Below, one piece after another: positions 8,350 through 16,009 of a DNA stretch of 32,372 nucleotides. The notes beneath the pieces are model-generated. The model did not search any database, was not told where the DNA came from, and saw only the letters and a list, made by a program, of their open reading frames with translations. The position numbers were made by a program, and so were the translations under genes. Within the stretch, counting starts at the first letter, position 1. Each line of letters opens with the position of its first letter. Location: contig JBBDRV010000144.1 of the NCBI GenBank assembly GCA_040905285.1, forward strand, positions 1-32,372. Direction: 5' to 3'. Source of the stretch: JBBDRV01 sp040905285 (GTDB lineage: Bacteria; Bacteroidota; Rhodothermia; Balneolales; Balneolaceae).

Positions 8350-9050
8350 AAATAGTATACATTTTCCCTCATCCAGACGATGAATCCTTTGGCCCTGCTC
8401 CCGCTATATCAGCCCAGCTGAATCAGGGGCACGATGTCTATCTGCTGACCCTGACCAGGGGGGAGGCGACCAGCCAGCGTCACAGGCTGGGTATAAATAA
8501 AAAGGAGATGGGGGAGATACGCCTCAGTGAAATGGAGTGCGTGGAACAGGTACTGGGACTGACCGGCATGACCGTACTGGATCTTCCCGACAGTGAATTA
8601 AAAAACATGGACCCCATTGAGTTGGAGGATGTTGTTGAGAACCATATCAAACAGTTGAAACCTGATATTGTGATCACTTATGCGGTTCACGGTGTCAGCG
8701 GATTTCATGACCATCTCGTTTGCCATGCGGTTGTTAAACGGGTATTCTGCAAACTGAGGAAGGAGGGAGCATCTTTTTTAAAGCGCCTTGCACTGTTTAC
8801 CCGTATGGGAGAAGTGGACACAAAAGGCAAGTTCAGGCTGGAAGCATCGGCGCAGGAAGACATTGACTGTATTGTTACTTGCAGGGATGAAGACATGAGA
8901 AAGTTTAACAGAGCTCTGGACTGTTATGAAAGTTATCAGGAGGTTATTGAATCCAGCGGCGTGAGAAATGTCGTCACTGAGGAGGTTCCTTTCGAGTTTT
9001 TTCAGGAGAGCTACCATCCTCAGGCCCGTGATATCACTGTGGATCTGTAA
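8346..9050 (+). CDS. PIG-L/LmbE-family deacetylase
   Basis: From the ATG at 8346 this is a 234-residue protein. The zinc-binding motif HPDDE is at residues 9-13 and the second zinc motif HDH at residues 121-123, as in the PIG-L/LmbE fold. Members remove acetyl groups from N-acetylglucosamine-linked molecules such as GlcNAc-malate in bacillithiol synthesis, mycothiol precursors and glycolipids. The substrate here cannot be told from sequence; a bacillithiol role is possible, but the N-terminus (MKIVYIFPHPDDES) differs from the usual BshB1 pattern. An in-frame ATG at 8310 would give 246 residues, but 8346 fits the family start. The next gene encodes an acyl-CoA reductase. Confidence 0.85.
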   Translation: MKIVYIFPHPDDESFGPAPAISAQLNQGHDVYLLTLTRGEATSQRHRLGINKKEMGEIRLSEMECVEQVLGLTGMTVLDLPDSELKNMDPIELEDVVENHIKQLKPDIVITYAVHGVSGFHDHLVCHAVVKRVFCKLRKEGASFLKRLALFTRMGEVDTKGKFRLEASAQEDIDCIVTCRDEDMRKFNRALDCYESYQEVIESSGVRNVVTEEVPFEFFQESYHPQARDITVDL

Positions 9051-9138
9051 AAGTGAATTTGCAAAACGAGTGGAAGCAGACCTGCTGAGCAGCTGGAGCA
9101 ACAGATGACGGATAATAGTATGATCAAAGTAAGGAATT

Positions 9139-10275
9139 ATGACCGGTAACTATCTTACTGAAGATTATTTAAAACGGATCCACGGAGTGATCGGAGAGTG
9201 GCTGCAGCCGAAGAACCGGGATCTCAGTGAAGCGATTGACCGTACGGTGAAAGAAGGATATTTCAGCTTTGCGGACATCAGTCATCAGCTGAGATCCCTG
9301 AAAAAACGGGTCACCCTCGAATCGCTTGCAGCGTGGTCTGAGAAGAACAGGCTTGTACCCGGTGAGCTGGCAGGACGAAAAGCGCTCTGCCTGCATGCCG
9401 GAAATCTTCCCTTTGTCGGTTTTCAGGATTTTCTGGCTTGCCTGATAACCGGTATTCAGTATACAGGAAAAATCTCCAGAAAGGATCCGTATCTGCTTCC
9501 GTCGCTTCTGAAAACCTTGAAAACGAATGGCGTTGGTGCAGGTGCTAAAAGTGTTGCAGGCGTCTCTGATAGCGGAGATGAGGAGGGGATGACCTGGTCG
9601 ACGGATATTGATTCGCTTTTTGGCGCCAATGCGGACTGTGTTCTTTTTTCGGGTTCCGGCCGGTCGGTAAAACAGGTCCGGAGACGTATTGGAGAGTTGA
9701 AACTCGCAAAACCGGAGGCAGATTACCTGGTCCGGACGGCACATTTTTCGCTGGCTTATATCGATTCTGAGGATCCGAAAACCATGCAGGATTTGACAGA
9801 GGCCGTCTTCAGGTATGGCGGAAAAGGATGCAGATCCGTCGCTGTTGTAATTTCTCCGTATGAATTTGAAAAAGTGAAATGTTCGTTCACCGATTATATT
9901 GAATCATTCTGGCTGAAAAATCCGCAGCATAACAAGCCGCAGCTATCGCTCTTTTACCGGTACGCGTATAACAAGGCGGTGGGACATTCACAATCCTGGC
10001 TGGATGATTTTTTGATTGAAGAGACAACAGAGGCACCTGATCATGATTTTGTCCTGCACTGGGTGACGGGCGATGAACAGACGATCCCCTATTTTATATC
10101 TCAATATGGTTCGGGGCTGCAGTCTGTCTATGTTATCCGAAAAGGAGCAGATATCTCCGGACTTGACAAAAAATGTGAAATGCTGTCGACAGCCCAGAAT
10201 CCACCTATCGACTGGGAACCGGATGGAATCGACACCATAGAGTGGCTCCTGGACAGGTTCCGGGACAGTACGTAG
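9139..10275 (+). CDS. LuxC-type acyl-CoA reductase
   Basis: The 378-residue product matches the LuxC acyl-CoA reductase family, an aldehyde dehydrogenase relative that reduces fatty acyl-CoA or acyl-enzyme to aldehyde with NADPH. The likely nucleophile is C231 in YGGKGCRSV, and the family block around LHAGNLPFVGFQDFL is clear at residues 85-99. TAAGGAAT a few bases upstream of the ATG is a reasonable Shine-Dalgarno site. There is no LuxE-like acyl-protein synthetase or luciferase gene next to it, so this is not bioluminescence. A role in making a long-chain aldehyde or alcohol for a lipid is inference. It lies 88 bases after the deacetylase. Confidence 0.85.
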   Translation: MTGNYLTEDYLKRIHGVIGEWLQPKNRDLSEAIDRTVKEGYFSFADISHQLRSLKKRVTLESLAAWSEKNRLVPGELAGRKALCLHAGNLPFVGFQDFLACLITGIQYTGKISRKDPYLLPSLLKTLKTNGVGAGAKSVAGVSDSGDEEGMTWSTDIDSLFGANADCVLFSGSGRSVKQVRRRIGELKLAKPEADYLVRTAHFSLAYIDSEDPKTMQDLTEAVFRYGGKGCRSVAVVISPYEFEKVKCSFTDYIESFWLKNPQHNKPQLSLFYRYAYNKAVGHSQSWLDDFLIEETTEAPDHDFVLHWVTGDEQTIPYFISQYGSGLQSVYVIRKGADISGLDKKCEMLSTAQNPPIDWEPDGIDTIEWLLDRFRDST

Positions 10276-10286
10276 ATGTTTATATT

Positions 10287-10298
10287 ATTATGTTAAGT
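10287..10298 (+). repeat. 12-bp direct repeat, left copy
   Basis: The sequence ATTATGTTAAGT just after the acyl-CoA reductase gene recurs exactly at 11159-11170, downstream of the toxin gene. The two copies bracket the toxin-antitoxin pair and may mark an insertion, though AT-rich chance repeats are possible. Confidence 0.4.
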
Positions 10299-10338
10299 AG
10301 AACAAAAGATTACCCAATTTCCCGACTGTTATTGTCGT

Positions 10339-10370
10339 TGTACGTAATGTGTATTAAATTCATACGTACA
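10339..10370 (+). promoter_or_regulatory. inverted-repeat operator candidate upstream of the antitoxin
   Basis: Perfect 8-bp arms TGTACGTA (10339-10346) and TACGTACA (10363-10370) face each other across 16 bases. Each contains the palindrome TACGTA, and the two palindromes are 22 bases apart, about two helical turns. The site lies 23 bases before the antitoxin ATG. Ribbon-helix-helix antitoxins commonly repress their own operon from such paired sites, so this is a plausible autoregulatory operator. Confidence 0.55.
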
Positions 10371-10393
10371 GTTTTTAATCCAATCCCGAACCT

Positions 10394-10663
10394 ATGAAAG
10401 ATAAGTTAACATTGTCGGTTGACAGATCGGCCAAGCAGCGGGCGAAGCGGATTTCGGAGCGCACCGGAATAAGCATGTCCAAGCTGTTTGAAATAGCCGT
10501 CAATAACATGGACGATCCGGAATACCCGGAGCCGGAAGAAGGATCGGCTGTAGCTCAAATGGTGAATCTCATACCTGAAAGCAGAAAGGTGGCTGATTAT
10601 GATTATAAGAAGCTGAAACTCGAAGCTCTGGAGCATAAACTCAAAAAGAAGGGGGTTCTCTGA
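10394..10663 (+). CDS. ribbon-helix-helix antitoxin (DUF6364-like)
   Basis: This 89-residue protein begins with KDKLTLSVDRSAKQRAKR, a short beta strand followed by a helix, then TGISMSKLFE, which is a second helix. Together they form a ribbon-helix-helix DNA-binding fold of the DUF6364 type. The acidic linker and basic C-terminal helix (residues 45-89) would wrap the toxin. Its TGA stop overlaps the apparent CTG start of the PIN toxin gene. In toxin-antitoxin pairs of this type the antitoxin neutralises the PIN RNase and represses the operon; the inverted repeat at 10339-10370 would be its target. No Shine-Dalgarno sequence is visible. Confidence 0.82.
   Translation: MKDKLTLSVDRSAKQRAKRISERTGISMSKLFEIAVNNMDDPEYPEPEEGSAVAQMVNLIPESRKVADYDYKKLKLEALEHKLKKKGVL
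10646..10655 (+). promoter_or_regulatory. Shine-Dalgarno site for the CTG-started toxin
   Basis: AAGAAGGGGG lies four bases before the CTG at 10660. It supports translation starting there, because the reading frame is open only from 10639 and contains no ATG, GTG or TTG before the first catalytic aspartate. Confidence 0.5.
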
Positions 10664-11073
10664 AAGCACTCATTGATACTAACATCTGCCTGAATCTGTT
10701 TTTGAAGGATCGGCCACATGCATCAACATCCATTCAGGTTATGCAGCTTTCTGAAAAAAAATCAATGGAGGGCTTTGTTGCCGGGCATGCATTCGACACC
10801 ATCTTCTACATCATTGAGAAGAATGAGGGAACTGCGATAGCTCAACAAGCTGTATCCCTATGCTACCAGACAGTCCGGGTCGGCACTGTAAACCATCATG
10901 TGATCGGCCAAGCCGTAGCAGACGGCTGGAAAGATTTCGAGGATGCGGTACATCATGCCTGCGCAGTGCAAGAACAATGTGACGTGATTATCACGCACAA
11001 CCAGAAGAATTTTTCCCAATCCACAATACCCGTTCAGTCTGCCGATGAATTTATTTCAGAACATCTGCAATAG
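10660..11073 (+). CDS. PIN-domain toxin (PIN_3-like), apparent CTG start
   Basis: Read from CTG 10660 the product is 137 residues and starts MKALIDTNICLNLF, the normal PIN N-terminus with the first catalytic aspartate at D6. A start at the TTG at 10702 would delete this residue. Further conserved positions are KDFEDA (D92, E94, D95) and ITHNQKNF (residues 111-118). Family members usually read TRNxKDF there; here the last acidic residue is asparagine (N117), which may weaken activity. PIN toxins are Mg-dependent RNases. The CTG overlaps the antitoxin stop as CTGA, like the usual ATGA coupling. A rare CTG start could keep toxin output low; a lost or sequencing-altered start is the alternative. 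Confidence 0.75.
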   Translation: MKALIDTNICLNLFLKDRPHASTSIQVMQLSEKKSMEGFVAGHAFDTIFYIIEKNEGTAIAQQAVSLCYQTVRVGTVNHHVIGQAVADGWKDFEDAVHHACAVQEQCDVIITHNQKNFSQSTIPVQSADEFISEHLQ

Positions 11074-11158
11074 TTAGAATATAAATGTGTCTGTGGAGCA
11101 TATAGAACATTTCAAGGAAGCTCATGAAGAAATATTCTCGTTGGGGCGCATAATATAC

Positions 11159-11170
11159 ATTATGTTAAGT
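11159..11170 (+). repeat. 12-bp direct repeat, right copy
   Basis: An exact second copy of ATTATGTTAAGT (first copy at 10287-10298). The toxin-antitoxin pair and its operator lie between the copies. Confidence 0.4.
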
Positions 11171-11260
11171 TAAATAATCCGACACATTCTGAAACCGCTT
11201 TCCATCAGTCCGGGCTCCTCTTCCGCCTGTCTTTCAAGACTTTCCTCAGAGCATGTTATC

Positions 11261-11308
11261 CCTCCGAATTTCAGGTGTTAAAGTGTTCCGGGAGGCTTAA
11301 AATTTTTC
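11261..11308 (+). terminator. weak terminator candidate after the toxin gene
   Basis: CCTCCGAA can pair with TTCCGGGAGG, leaving a two-base bulge, across a 17-base loop. A T run follows at 11303-11307. The bulge, long loop and interrupted T tract make it weak; it is nearly 190 bases beyond the toxin stop. Confidence 0.25.
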
Positions 11309-11404
11309 TATCGGGTTTCAAACAGTCTGAAATACGGTATTGCGAATAAAGCGTCGCAACGAACGCAGTGTCTCTCCGCCAACTCTCAATCGCACGGCCT
11401 GGAT

Positions 11405-11998
11405 TTAACCGTTTCCCCTGATAACCTGGAAAATATCAGTGAAGCTGTAGCTGACAGTCAGAAGCCCGAATGACAGAAACAGATGAATCATCCACGGTAA
11501 ATTTTCAGTGACATCGCTGAACCAGTACAATAGATATGCTGCACTGAATAACCCGATGCCCGTCAATAGGACAAAATGAAATTTCAGTCTGGCGGCAAGA
11601 GACAGGTAAAGCAAAAAGGTAATTACAAGAGCTCCTGCCTGCAGAATTTGATTGAGAAGGTCCTTTAGCACCTCAACATCTGCGATAAACGGATAGAAAA
11701 TCATTATTGCAGCCGGAGTAAGGGAAAAGGATGCCGGGTGTCGGGCATAAAGCGGCCGCAGCTCGCGGATGACCATTCCCAGAACGATCAGGAGAGATGT
11801 TATGCCGGCAATTCTGGACCATTCCCCTGCTATTATATCAGGTACCTCGATGCCAATGGCAGGAATAAAACTGATAACCAGGCTCAGCAGAACCGCCAAA
11901 AGAAAGAACCTGACATATTGGAAATTCCTGTCTGTGTTCAAAAACAGATAGACTGTTACTGTCACAGTGGTCAGAAGTACAAGAATTTCACTCCACAC
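11405..11998 (-). CDS. multi-pass membrane protein of unknown function
   Basis: The 197-residue protein is almost entirely hydrophobic, with about six to seven predicted transmembrane helices separated by short loops, and has no cysteine. No catalytic or transport motif stands out. It starts 11 bases after the end of the DinB-like gene and is probably cotranscribed with it and with nuoI. I do not recognise the family. Confidence 0.7.
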   Translation of the reverse strand: MWSEILVLLTTVTVTVYLFLNTDRNFQYVRFFLLAVLLSLVISFIPAIGIEVPDIIAGEWSRIAGITSLLIVLGMVIRELRPLYARHPASFSLTPAAIMIFYPFIADVEVLKDLLNQILQAGALVITFLLYLSLAARLKFHFVLLTGIGLFSAAYLLYWFSDVTENLPWMIHLFLSFGLLTVSYSFTDIFQVIRGNG

Positions 11999-12009
11999 AG
12001 TGTGTTGAT

Positions 12010-12564
12010 TTAGTGATTGTTTTGATTTTTCTTTCCTGACTGATGTTTAATTTCTCTCCTGCTTTGGCTTTCCTTCTGAAAGATCATAACCGTATCAGCG
12101 ATTTCTTTCAGTAATTTACGGTCATTCCGAACCATGCTTGCAGCAAAATCATACAGGCTTATCTTCTGATTATCTTTATACAGTGTTTTTTCCCAGTCTA
12201 TCAGGGGGATCTGCCGCATTACACTGATCAGTGCCGCACGATGCTTGGAGAGTTTGCCAAGTACTTTCAGGATATCCGGCTTGTTTTCATCGTCAATCGA
12301 AAAATCAGCATAAGATGATGCCAGATCCTGAACTCGTGCACTGTGACTGCTTTTTGAGGTTGCCTGGTCAAATAGGGGCCGGTAGTAATTCACCTGCAGA
12401 TGATCCAGCAGCAGAAGTTTGTCTATTACCGAATAATCACCGGGTGTCGATTGGTCAAAGGGTATTGAATCAATTACGTACCGTAAAGCCTCGGCCTCAT
12501 CCTGGAGATAAGTGGCATCTTCTATAATTTCCTGAATCCGCTCTTGGGTAACCTCTTTTGACAT
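12010..12564 (-). CDS. DinB-like four-helix protein
   Basis: This 184-residue, largely helical protein has features of the DinB/YfiT superfamily: an early YVIDSIPFDQSTPGDYSVIDKLLLLDHLQ-type region (residues 29-58) with a histidine in the second helix, and a later block IDWEKTLYKDNQKISLYDF before a helix carrying RNDRKLL. DinB-like proteins are metal-binding four-helix bundles, some of them thiol-dependent transferases. The usual three-histidine metal site is not complete here, so the call is tentative. The C-terminal tail is basic and polar. The gene lies 16 bases after nuoI. Confidence 0.5.
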   Translation of the reverse strand: MSKEVTQERIQEIIEDATYLQDEAEALRYVIDSIPFDQSTPGDYSVIDKLLLLDHLQVNYYRPLFDQATSKSSHSARVQDLASSYADFSIDDENKPDILKVLGKLSKHRAALISVMRQIPLIDWEKTLYKDNQKISLYDFAASMVRNDRKLLKEIADTVMIFQKESQSRREIKHQSGKKNQNNH

Positions 12565-12580
12565 TGCAAGTCAGATAATA

Positions 12581-13270
12581 TTACGACCAGGTGGATGATG
12601 CCTTTGTGGCGTCATTTCTTTTTTGCTGTTCAAGCATATCCACCAGTGAGAGACCTGTATTCCAGTCCTGATCCCGGTCCCGAACAGAGTGTATATTATT
12701 TTCTTCCTGAAAATCCCAGAATTGACCAAACTGACGGTTTTTGTATTCCTTCAGAAACTCAAGCCGGTCTGTCAGATCCTCCTTGGCCACCAAAAGCCGC
12801 TCTTTATCGTAAATGGCGTCTCCGCGGGATTCGAATACAATATCGTAATCCTTGCTCATAACAATCGCCTCTTCCGGACAGACTTCCTCACAGTAGCCGC
12901 AATAAATACAGCGGAGCATGTTTATCTCGAAAAAATCAGGATACCGCTCTTTGGGATCATCGGAATCTTCATTGGCCTGCATGCTGATGGCAAGAGGCGG
13001 ACAAGCCCTTGCACAGAGTCCGCAGGCGACACACCGCTCCTGCCCGTCGTCCTCCACCAAAACAGGGCGACCACGAAAAATTGCAGGCGGTTCCCACTTC
13101 TCCTCAGGATAATTCATAGTGAAAGTGGGAGAAAACATCTGTTTGAGCGTATACCAGAGTGCTTTAAATATTTCCGGCAGATAGATCCTTTCCATGAAAG
13201 AAAAACGCCTTTCACGACTGTAATCTTTATTAAGGGCATTTAAAGCCGGTTTTTCCAAATTTTCCTGCAT
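12581..13270 (-). CDS. nuoI: NuoI-like 2x[4Fe-4S] subunit of NADH-quinone oxidoreductase
   Basis: The 229-residue protein has two complete [4Fe-4S] motifs, CVACGLCARACP (C80, C83, C86, C90) and CIYCGYCEEVCP (C121, C124, C127, C131). They follow an N-terminal amphipathic helix region and the NuoI-type stretch FTMNYPEEKWE. NuoI carries clusters N6a and N6b in the peripheral arm of complex I. The protein is longer than typical NuoI at both ends, with a charged C-terminal tail. No other nuo gene is present within the window, so the gene stands alone here between der and a DinB-like gene. A different ferredoxin-type subunit of a related complex is the alternative. Confidence 0.82.
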   Translation of the reverse strand: MQENLEKPALNALNKDYSRERRFSFMERIYLPEIFKALWYTLKQMFSPTFTMNYPEEKWEPPAIFRGRPVLVEDDGQERCVACGLCARACPPLAISMQANEDSDDPKERYPDFFEINMLRCIYCGYCEEVCPEEAIVMSKDYDIVFESRGDAIYDKERLLVAKEDLTDRLEFLKEYKNRQFGQFWDFQEENNIHSVRDRDQDWNTGLSLVDMLEQQKRNDATKASSTWS

Positions 13271-13366
13271 GGCGCGAAAGTGTACGTTTTATAGAGAATT
13301 ATACTTACAAGACTTGAAAATAAACGTTTGAACCATAGGGTTCAAAGTGAACTGGCTATTTAAAAT

Positions 13367-14677
13367 TTATTTTTGGCGAAAAACCATTGTGATTGGAACG
13401 CCGGTAAACTTGTACGTTTCCCGTATCCTGTTTTCAATAAAACGCCTGTAATTGGCCGGAAGATCTTCCGGATTATTCATAAAGAACTTGAATACAGGCG
13501 GATTCTCCTTTACCTGTGTTGCATATTGGATCTTGAGCTGCCTTCCTCTCTTTATCGGAAGCGGACGTTCTCTGAGTACCTTACCGATAAAATTATTCAA
13601 TTCGCTGGTTTTGATTTTCTTTTCTCTTTCGGAAAGTATGTTATCAACTGCGTCAAGAATCTTCTCCACCCTCTTCCGTGTCACGGCAGAAGTTGAAATC
13701 ACCGGAATATATCTCATGTTCGGTACTTGCTCATAAATATAGTCCTCAAATTCCCTGAGAAGGTTGGTTTCCTTATCAGGAACCAAGTCCCACTTGTTGA
13801 GAACAATCAATATACCCTTGTTCAGCCTGGCCGCTTCCCGCAGTATCCTTTTATCCTGTACCTCGAAACCCTGCATGGCATCTATCAGTATGACAGCCAC
13901 ATCGCATTCCCGCAGGGCCCTGTCCGTTCTTACATTGCTGAAAAATTCTACATTCTCCCGGACTTTTGCTTTCTTTCGCAAACCGGCCGTATCAATTAAC
14001 TCGTATGTCCTGTCTTCGTAGACCAGCAGACTATTGACAGCATCCCGCGTTGTTCCGGGAATATCCGTCACGATACACCGCTCGCTTTTCAAAAGTGCAT
14101 TGACAAGGCTGCTTTTACCCACATTGGGCCGTCCCACAAAAGCCAGTTTGGGATACTCTTCTCCGGTATCGGAGACCTCCACTTTTTGAAATTTTTCCGT
14201 AACCAGATCCAGCAGATCTCCGGTGCCGCTTCCGCTGATCGAGGAAACAGGAAAAAGATCCTCGAACCCAAGTGAATAAAACTCAGACGCATCATATGTC
14301 CTTTGTTCGTTGTCCGCTTTATTCACAACCAGCATTACAGGCTTTTCCTGCTGTCTGAGAAGTTTTGCAACTGACTGATCCAGCGGATGGATACCGGTTT
14401 CAACATCCACAATAAAAAGAATGAGATCGGATTCCTCCATTGCTATATGTACCTGTTCGCGGACACCCCTGACGATGACATTCATATCATCCGGCAGATA
14501 GCCGCCGGTATCAATAAGTGTAAAGTTCACACCGTTCCAGAATGACTCTCCGTAGTGACGGTCACGGGTTACCCCATATTCGTCATGCACGATCGCATCC
14601 CTCTCTCCGATAAGTCGATTGAACAGGGTGGATTTGCCTACATTAGGCCGTCCGACAATAGAAACTGTAGGGTTCAT
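13367..14677 (-). CDS. der: ribosome biogenesis GTPase Der
   Basis: The 436-residue protein has two tandem GTPase domains. The first has GRPNVGKSTLFN at the N-terminus, DTGG, and NKAD; the second has GRPNVGKSSLVN, DTAG and NKWD. A C-terminal KH-like domain follows. This double-GTPase layout and length are diagnostic of Der (EngA), which assists 50S ribosomal subunit assembly. The start ATG at 14677 is right at the P-loop start, as in the family. It is divergent from a small membrane protein gene, with 57 bases between the two starts. Confidence 0.97.
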   Translation of the reverse strand: MNPTVSIVGRPNVGKSTLFNRLIGERDAIVHDEYGVTRDRHYGESFWNGVNFTLIDTGGYLPDDMNVIVRGVREQVHIAMEESDLILFIVDVETGIHPLDQSVAKLLRQQEKPVMLVVNKADNEQRTYDASEFYSLGFEDLFPVSSISGSGTGDLLDLVTEKFQKVEVSDTGEEYPKLAFVGRPNVGKSSLVNALLKSERCIVTDIPGTTRDAVNSLLVYEDRTYELIDTAGLRKKAKVRENVEFFSNVRTDRALRECDVAVILIDAMQGFEVQDKRILREAARLNKGILIVLNKWDLVPDKETNLLREFEDYIYEQVPNMRYIPVISTSAVTRKRVEKILDAVDNILSEREKKIKTSELNNFIGKVLRERPLPIKRGRQLKIQYATQVKENPPVFKFFMNNPEDLPANYRRFIENRIRETYKFTGVPITMVFRQK

Positions 14678-14734
14678 TATTCTTTTCTAATACGTATATT
14701 AATCCGTTGGAAAGTAAGCATTTTATAGGTCAAC

Positions 14735-14968
14735 ATGTTAGAAACCTTCTATAACAACTTCGGGTTTGCGGGCGCACTGATCAGTTCTTTCGTACTTTTT
14801 ATATTTTTTATTTTCTGGATAGCGGGACTGGCCGGCATATGTTTGAAAAACGAGAGTGAATTGAAAAAAATACTCAGGATGACCATTGCCGTACTGGTCC
14901 CCCTGTATCCGTTTATCTGGATGATCTGGGAGATGATTGTCCAAAAAAGGGATGTGCAAAGAGAATAG
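14735..14968 (+). CDS. small two-helix membrane protein
   Basis: This 77-residue protein has two predicted transmembrane helices (about residues 12-36 and 47-67), separated by a charged loop (KNESELKK), and a basic tail. It resembles small PLDc_N-like or phospholipase-anchor proteins only in general layout, and I do not assign a function. It is divergent from der, with the 8-bp palindrome ATACGTAT at 14690-14697 in the short shared promoter region, and convergent with ldcA. Confidence 0.65.
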   Translation: MLETFYNNFGFAGALISSFVLFIFFIFWIAGLAGICLKNESELKKILRMTIAVLVPLYPFIWMIWEMIVQKRDVQRE

Positions 14969-14989
14969 AATTTTCCCCGGCAGCCAGTC

Positions 14990-16009
14990 TTAAATCACGG
15001 GACTTTCAAGGAGGTGAATGCTTCCTTTCTCTGCATCAATTTCAGCGGGGATTCCAACAGGAATCGTAAAGATATTAGGTTCATGACTGATCATGGAGCC
15101 GTAAAATGAGGGAATTCCCAACGGGTCCAGGTAGTGCTTCAGGACCTGATACAAAGTAAAACTGTCAGATGATCGCTTTTGGCAGTTAGTGCATCGGCCG
15201 AAAACGAAACCGTTTATCTCGCTTAAAATCCCGCAGAGATGAAGTTGTGAAAGCATCCGGTCTACCCTGTATACATCTTCCTCGACATCCTCGAGAAATA
15301 ATATGGCCCCTTTCATCTCCGGGAGGTAACCGGAGCCTGCAAGGGAAGATACCAGTGTCAGGTTTCCCCCAATCATTCGTCCGCTTGCTTTCCCCGGAAT
15401 GATCGTTTTAACCATGTCCTCTTCAATGACAGGATTGACAAGTTTGAAGTCCCGGTCACGGCCGAACGCTGCTTTTCTAAAATGATTCCGGGTAAAGAGC
15501 GACCAGTCCGATATACCGTTTGGTCCATGGAAGGTGACCAGACCGGTCCTGGCATGGATGGAAAGGTGGAGTGAGGTAATATCGCTGAAGCCACAAAAGA
15601 ACTTGGGGTTTTCACGGATTGCTTCATAATTAACGAATGGAAGCAATCGATTACTGCCCCACCCTCCCCTGACAGCCATTATTCCGTCAATATCAGGATC
15701 CTGGAAAAAGCGGTTGATATCGGCGGCGCGCTCTTCGTCTGTTCCTGAAAAATATCCGTAACGGCTTTGAACATGTTCACCGAAAACAACCTCCAGTTCC
15801 ATGCTGTTCATGATATTCTCCATCCTCCTGAATTCCTTTTTATCATAGATAATGCTTGCAGGTGCTATAAATCCGACCGTGTCTCCCGGTTTCAGGCGGA
15901 CCGGTTTCACAACGGATTTTTTTTCAGGTGAAACCAGTTTTTTTCCGCCGGACAGCAGCCCCGCCGCAAGCACAGATCCGGTCGTTCTCAGGAAATCTTT
16001 TCGATACAT
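14990..16009 (-). CDS. LD-carboxypeptidase (S66 family)
   Basis: The 339-residue protein has the S66 catalytic triad: S119 in RGGWGSNRLLP, E240 in LFLEDVEED and H309 in SMISHEPN. S66 enzymes cut the L-Lys/DAP-D-Ala bond of muropeptide tetrapeptides during peptidoglycan recycling; the related MccF group hydrolyses microcin adducts. The N-terminus YRKDFLRTTGSVLAAG is close to a twin-arginine signal, with RK in place of RR, so export through Tat is possible but unproven; canonical LdcA is cytoplasmic. The start ATG overlaps the nadD stop (TAATG), so it is likely coupled to it. Confidence 0.9.
   Translation of the reverse strand: MYRKDFLRTTGSVLAAGLLSGGKKLVSPEKKSVVKPVRLKPGDTVGFIAPASIIYDKKEFRRMENIMNSMELEVVFGEHVQSRYGYFSGTDEERAADINRFFQDPDIDGIMAVRGGWGSNRLLPFVNYEAIRENPKFFCGFSDITSLHLSIHARTGLVTFHGPNGISDWSLFTRNHFRKAAFGRDRDFKLVNPVIEEDMVKTIIPGKASGRMIGGNLTLVSSLAGSGYLPEMKGAILFLEDVEEDVYRVDRMLSQLHLCGILSEINGFVFGRCTNCQKRSSDSFTLYQVLKHYLDPLGIPSFYGSMISHEPNIFTIPVGIPAEIDAEKGSIHLLESPVI

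Larger units (their letters stand above)
11074..11404. other. intergenic region after the toxin-antitoxin pair
   Basis: This 331-base gap between convergent genes holds the right copy of the 12-bp repeat (11159-11170), a bulged hairpin (11261-11295) and two small inverted repeats: TTGCGA/TCGCAA at 11340-11359 and TTTCA/TGAAA near 11316-11332. I see no ORF with support, no integrase remnant and no RNA gene. Confidence 0.5.

Noticed and set aside
8346..9050. Bacillithiol deacetylase BshB1 as a firm name
   Set aside because: The zinc motifs fit the whole PIG-L family and no other bacillithiol gene is in the window.
9139..10275. Bioluminescence gene luxC
   Set aside because: The family is broad and no luxA, B, D or E is nearby.
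10702..10704. TTG as start of the PIN toxin
   Set aside because: It would remove the conserved LIDTN segment with the first catalytic aspartate; CTG 10660 keeps it and has a ribosome binding site.
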